A stretch of DNA of 64,000 nucleotides from positions 186,001-250,000 of the forward strand of contig JASGHP010000001.1 of assembly GCA_047602295.1 (NCBI GenBank), in the 5' to 3' direction. The position numbers and the translations under genes are program-made. This DNA comes from JACMLD01 sp047602295. GTDB lineage: Bacteria; Bacteroidota; Bacteroidia; Chitinophagales; Chitinophagaceae. Shown one piece after another: positions 60,569-64,000 of the stretch (position 1 is its first letter; each line of letters opens with the position of its first letter). The notes beneath the pieces are model-generated. The model was not told the DNA's origin and did no database searches. It saw nothing but the letters and a program-made list of their open reading frames with translations.

Positions 60569-61585
60569 TTGGGCTTGCGTATCCATTTGCCTGTTTTCGT
60601 TTGTATAATCTTGTTGATGACTGCCTGCAATCATCGAAACAAATCCCTTTCATTTTATTACTGGCGCACCAGCTTGCACCTGGATAGCGTGGAGAAAAAA
60701 TCTATATACACCCAATGCAACGGGCCTTTGTACATTCGTTACTTTGATATAGATCTTTTGCCGGAAAATGGTCAGCCTGTACCAGTAACTCCGTTAATAA
60801 GCGATACCAGCATGCCCAACATGAACATTGTGCCGGTGGTTTATATTAAAAACGGGGTATTGCAAAAACTGGATAGCGCTGGCATTGAGGCGCTGCTGCC
60901 GCGCATGCATCTTTTAATAAATCACATCAACCAAACGCTGCACAATACACCAACAGCAATACAATTTGATTGTGACTGGACAGAAAGCACCCGCCGCAAT
61001 TATTTTTTATTATTGCGGCGTTTCAAAGAATTGTACACACAATCTGTAAGCGCTACTATTCGTTTGCACCAGGTAAAATATCCGTTGCGTACAGGTATAC
61101 CACCGGTTGACAAAGGCGTTTTGATGTATTATAATATGGGCGATATTGATACCAGTGCTACCAATTCTATTTATGATGCATCTATAGCCAGTCGGTATAT
61201 TGCGTCGCTTAAAACATATCCGTTACCACTTGATATTGCTTTGCCGATATTTGGCTGGTCGCAATTGATAAGAGACGGGCATGTAGTTAAGCTGCTTAAC
61301 AAAATGAATTTTCAGCATTTTCAAAATGATACTAATTTCAACCGGGTAGCAGATAACCGTTATGTTGTAAAAACAGCCTGCTTTCATGGTGGCTATTATT
61401 TTAAAGCAAACGATATTGTAAAAGCAGAACACGTAACAGAAAGCGATTTGTTAGAAATAGTATCGCAAATAAATAACAACAGCAATAAACGCATCGGCAA
61501 TCTTATTTTATACGATCTTGACAAAGAAAACCTGGTTCTTTATGATAAAAACAGTTTCCAAAAAATTCTGGATCATCTTAATTAG
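60569..61585 (+). CDS. Exported lipoprotein of unknown function (possible glycoside-hydrolase-like barrel)
   Basis: 338 residues from a TTG start; signal peptide with lipobox LMTAC (Cys about 20). The mature part alternates strands and helices (LYIRYFDIDLL, TAIQFDCDWTESTRRNYFLLLRRFKELY, GVLMYYNMGDI, LDIALPIFGWSQLI), suggestive of a TIM-barrel like those of DUF3142-type proteins, but not certain. No catalytic residues assigned. The end overlaps the next gene by 44 bp in another frame, so both are co-translated. Confidence 0.7.
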   Translation: MGLRIHLPVFVCIILLMTACNHRNKSLSFYYWRTSLHLDSVEKKSIYTQCNGPLYIRYFDIDLLPENGQPVPVTPLISDTSMPNMNIVPVVYIKNGVLQKLDSAGIEALLPRMHLLINHINQTLHNTPTAIQFDCDWTESTRRNYFLLLRRFKELYTQSVSATIRLHQVKYPLRTGIPPVDKGVLMYYNMGDIDTSATNSIYDASIASRYIASLKTYPLPLDIALPIFGWSQLIRDGHVVKLLNKMNFQHFQNDTNFNRVADNRYVVKTACFHGGYYFKANDIVKAEHVTESDLLEIVSQINNNSNKRIGNLILYDLDKENLVLYDKNSFQKILDHLN

Positions 61586-63797
61586 TTGTCTTGTTGCCAC
61601 TGGTATTGCCATTGCCTGTGCAGATGGCTGGGGAGAAGAATACGGCGTTTCTAATTTTAGCCCGGAAATTGTAGCAGACACAGCTTACAGTCCATTCTTT
61701 TATTCTTACCAATATTATTACGGCATCAATTACGAAGACAATCAGCATACACGTTTCAATAATAGCAATGTGGAAGAATGGGCTGGTTATTTTAAAAACA
61801 GCATACCCAAAAATGAGCTTGAATATTTTTTACAAACAGCTAGTGCAGCCGCAATAGATAGCGCTGCAGCAATTGTAGCTGGAAAAAGCAATGCTGCGCC
61901 AGCATCCACTTCATCTTTCGGCATACTGAAGCAAAAAAGCAATAAACAGGTTGTTGCTTTCTTCGGCTACCTGCAACTGGCGAAAAAAAGTGAAGCCTTT
62001 GCATTAAACGAAATTCCCAATGCATGGGATATGGATTCAACCAAAAAACCAAAAACATACAATGTAACCACTCTTAATACAAATCTTCAAAACGCATTTG
62101 CAAAATCAACTGATGTATTTTTAAAAGAACGCTATTGGTTTCAGTTATTGCGTTCTTATTATTTCAATGGCAAACCGCAACAGGCTATTGATCTTTTTAA
62201 CAGCACAGAAAAAACAATGCCCCATGATGTGATGTATTACCGCTCGCTTTCTTATGCCGCGGGGGCATACTATAAACTGAAAAATTTCAGTAAGGCAAAT
62301 TATTATTACAGTCTTGTGTATGATGGTTGCAATGAATTAAAAACATCTGCACATTATAGTTTTCATCCACAAGAAGAAAAAGACTGGAACGCAACATTAG
62401 CGCTTTGCAAAAACAATGAAGAGAAGGCAACGCTCTGGCAAATGCTGGGCGTTTTCTATGCAGATGAACAAAGATCCATCAATCAAATTTACCAGCTTAG
62501 CCCTGCAAGCAATAAACTGGATCTTTTATTGGTAAGATCGGTAAACAAGTACGAACAAAAATTTGGCTACAAAGGATCAACAGCTCCAGATATGCCCGTT
62601 GGCGACACTGTTGCTGCACAAACATTGCCTGCATTCGTAAGCAAGATAGCGGCTGCTGGCAATACAGCCCGCCCCTGGGTATGGCAATTGGCTGCTGGTT
62701 ATTTGCAAACATTGGATGCAAAGTATGCAGCGGCTGCAGAATGGTATAGCAAGGCTGCAAAAACAATTCCTTCCAGTAAAGAAGCCCAGGCGCAACTCCG
62801 CTTGTTAAAACTGATCAATACCATTGGCCAGGCAAAACGTGCAGATGCAAAACTGGAAAAAGATGTGTTAGACGATTTGTTATGGCTGAAGAATTTCGAT
62901 TTTAAAACCATACCAACACTGCGCCACAATGATGCATTTGAGTGGGCAAAGCAACAACTGGCCAGCAAATACCAGCAACAGAAAGATTTTGTAAAGGCAG
63001 AATGTTTTTACAGCACCAGTAATTTCTATGCAACCAATAAAAATGTAGAAGCATTAAAAGCTTTTTTAACCAAGTCAAATAAGTCTCCTTACGAACAGCT
63101 TTGTGCAGATCTGTCTGTTAAGAAAACAGATGATTTGTTTGAGTACCAGGCCATTTCTCTTGCTTATGCGGACAGCCTGGATGCTGCCATTGAAAAAATG
63201 GACAAAGCCGGTGCAGGTGCTGCAACTGAATTGGCAGGCAATCCATTTAATGGGAGAATTAACGATTGCCACGATTGCGATCATGCTGCTGCACAAAAAG
63301 TAAAATACACCAAGCTTACCCTGCTAAAAAAATTAAAAGAACTAAAAGACAACGTAAGCAGTGGCAAAGATGTTTACAACAATGCATTGTTATTGGCTAA
63401 TGCTAACTACAACATGAGTCATTTTGGAAATGCCCGCTACTTTTATGAATGCAAAATCATGGGTTCAGATCAATCTGATGCTGCTTACATTGATTCTGTT
63501 TTCAGAAAGATGCTAACAAGCATGGACGTTGCCACAAAATATTACACACTTGCTTTTCAAAACGCTGCTAATGACGAACAGAAAGCCAAGTGCCAGTATC
63601 TTTTATCTAAATGTCAGCGCAACCAGTGGTATAATCAAACCATGTACTTAAAAGGGCTTTCTCCATACGATAGAGATAACAAAGCAGATTTTATTGCCTG
63701 GGACGGATTTAAAGCAATGAAGCAATATTCCAACACGCAGTATTATAAAGATGTGATTAAGGAATGTGGTTACTTTAAAACCTATGCGCAGAAATAG
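61542..63797 (+). CDS. Large exported TPR-like helical-repeat protein
   Basis: 751 residues from the ATG at 61542 (a start at 61518 is possible). Signal peptide (KKFWIILISCLVATGIAIAC) with a near-lipobox Cys. The rest is rich in helices with TPR-like spacing: FFGYLQLAKKSEAFALNEI, PQQAIDLFNS, YYKLKNFSKANYYYSLVYD, YAAAAEWYSKAAKTIPSSKEAQAQLRLLK, FGNARYFYECKIM. It probably forms a solenoid for protein interaction in the periplasm or on the surface. Paired with the overlapping upstream lipoprotein; function unknown. Confidence 0.72.
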   Translation: MIKTVSKKFWIILISCLVATGIAIACADGWGEEYGVSNFSPEIVADTAYSPFFYSYQYYYGINYEDNQHTRFNNSNVEEWAGYFKNSIPKNELEYFLQTASAAAIDSAAAIVAGKSNAAPASTSSFGILKQKSNKQVVAFFGYLQLAKKSEAFALNEIPNAWDMDSTKKPKTYNVTTLNTNLQNAFAKSTDVFLKERYWFQLLRSYYFNGKPQQAIDLFNSTEKTMPHDVMYYRSLSYAAGAYYKLKNFSKANYYYSLVYDGCNELKTSAHYSFHPQEEKDWNATLALCKNNEEKATLWQMLGVFYADEQRSINQIYQLSPASNKLDLLLVRSVNKYEQKFGYKGSTAPDMPVGDTVAAQTLPAFVSKIAAAGNTARPWVWQLAAGYLQTLDAKYAAAAEWYSKAAKTIPSSKEAQAQLRLLKLINTIGQAKRADAKLEKDVLDDLLWLKNFDFKTIPTLRHNDAFEWAKQQLASKYQQQKDFVKAECFYSTSNFYATNKNVEALKAFLTKSNKSPYEQLCADLSVKKTDDLFEYQAISLAYADSLDAAIEKMDKAGAGAATELAGNPFNGRINDCHDCDHAAAQKVKYTKLTLLKKLKELKDNVSSGKDVYNNALLLANANYNMSHFGNARYFYECKIMGSDQSDAAYIDSVFRKMLTSMDVATKYYTLAFQNAANDEQKAKCQYLLSKCQRNQWYNQTMYLKGLSPYDRDNKADFIAWDGFKAMKQYSNTQYYKDVIKECGYFKTYAQK

Positions 63798-63819
63798 GTT
63801 TGCCACAGATTCGCGGATG

Positions 63820-63843
63820 ATAGAACGCAGATTTTTATGATTG
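63820..63843 (+). repeat. Third copy of the 24-bp intergenic repeat
   Basis: ATAGAACGCAGATTTTTATG+ATTG, identical to the arm at 5035-5058. Confidence 0.8.
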
Positions 63844-63928
63844 AGCAGATAAATTATGATATTGGCTTTTAAATATTTGGTGAGATTGTTTGCTCTCTAA
63901 AATAATCTGTTAATCAATGGCAAAAAAA

Positions 63929-63955
63929 TTAGCACAGATATAAAATCTGTGCTAA
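63929..63955. repeat. Perfect 11-bp hairpin
   Basis: TTAGCACAGAT/ATCTGTGCTAA with a 5-base loop, at the end of the last gene's 3' gap. It may serve as a terminator or be part of the dispersed repeat next to it. Confidence 0.6.
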
Positions 63956-64000
63956 TCCAATTATGTTCTCAAACAGAGATTATGCTTACAATTAGTCAGT

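Overview
The window looks like a chromosome segment of a Bacteroidota bacterium, probably Chitinophagaceae or a close relative. Many exported proteins carry Bacteroidota-type lipobox signal peptides. Some promoters match the -33/-7 (TAnnTTTG) type, Shine-Dalgarno sites are mostly weak, and the gene complement fits (ATP-grasp/alpha-E/transglutaminase cluster, Kdo genes, GH95 fucosidase, GntP permease, sugar porter). The family-level assignment is an inference.

Layout. 1-22.1 kb is ordinary chromosome: a possible CorA fragment, a lipoprotein archaemetzincin, a KdnB-like Kdo 8-oxidase, rhomboid protease, sugar MFS transporter, kdsB, the ATP-grasp/alpha-E/transglutaminase trio, an FMN reductase, EamA exporter, aminotransferase, MmcQ, RidA, a 3'-5' exonuclease, a VOC protein, manC, an S41 peptidase, kdsD and recQ. 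kdnB, kdsB, kdsD and manC point to LPS core or sugar-nucleotide metabolism.

22.39-49.46 kb is a 27,023-bp integrated mobile element in tRNA-Phe(GAA), bounded by 45-bp direct repeats that include the 3' half of the tRNA. A Bacteroidota-type tyrosine recombinase (frameshifted as sequenced) sits at the right end. Left to right the element carries: a four-gene putative defence block (TIR-like protein, GHKL-ATPase/nuclease fusion, OLD-family ATPase-TOPRIM and UvrD-like helicase, the last two Gabija-like); a second, P4-type integrase with its own TGGGGGCA repeats; an AbiE toxin-antitoxin pair; an excisionase-like HTH protein, a primase-like TOPRIM protein and a RadC-like protein; a leftward mobilization operon (T4CP-like ATPase, membrane protein, MobF relaxase-helicase, small proteins) with a candidate oriT; unknown accessory genes; a serine recombinase; a candidate structured RNA; and a single-chain Type IIG-like restriction-modification enzyme. 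No mating-pair-formation genes are seen, so it is best described as an integrative mobilizable element and defence island.

49.5-64 kb is chromosome again: small lipoproteins, a PAP2 phosphatase, a GT39-like glycosyltransferase, a GH95 alpha-L-fucosidase divergent from an AraC regulator, a YiaK-type dehydrogenase, 3-methyladenine glycosylase, a GntP permease and two large unknown exported proteins.

Two patterns cut across the window. First, four otherwise good genes are broken by single frameshifts, and each break lies in GATTCTT (one strand or the other); dropping one T to give GATCTT restores every frame. This suggests a common cause, artefactual or biological. Second, intergenic gaps are rich in hairpins built from low-complexity words, plus one ~50-bp tandem-repeat array.
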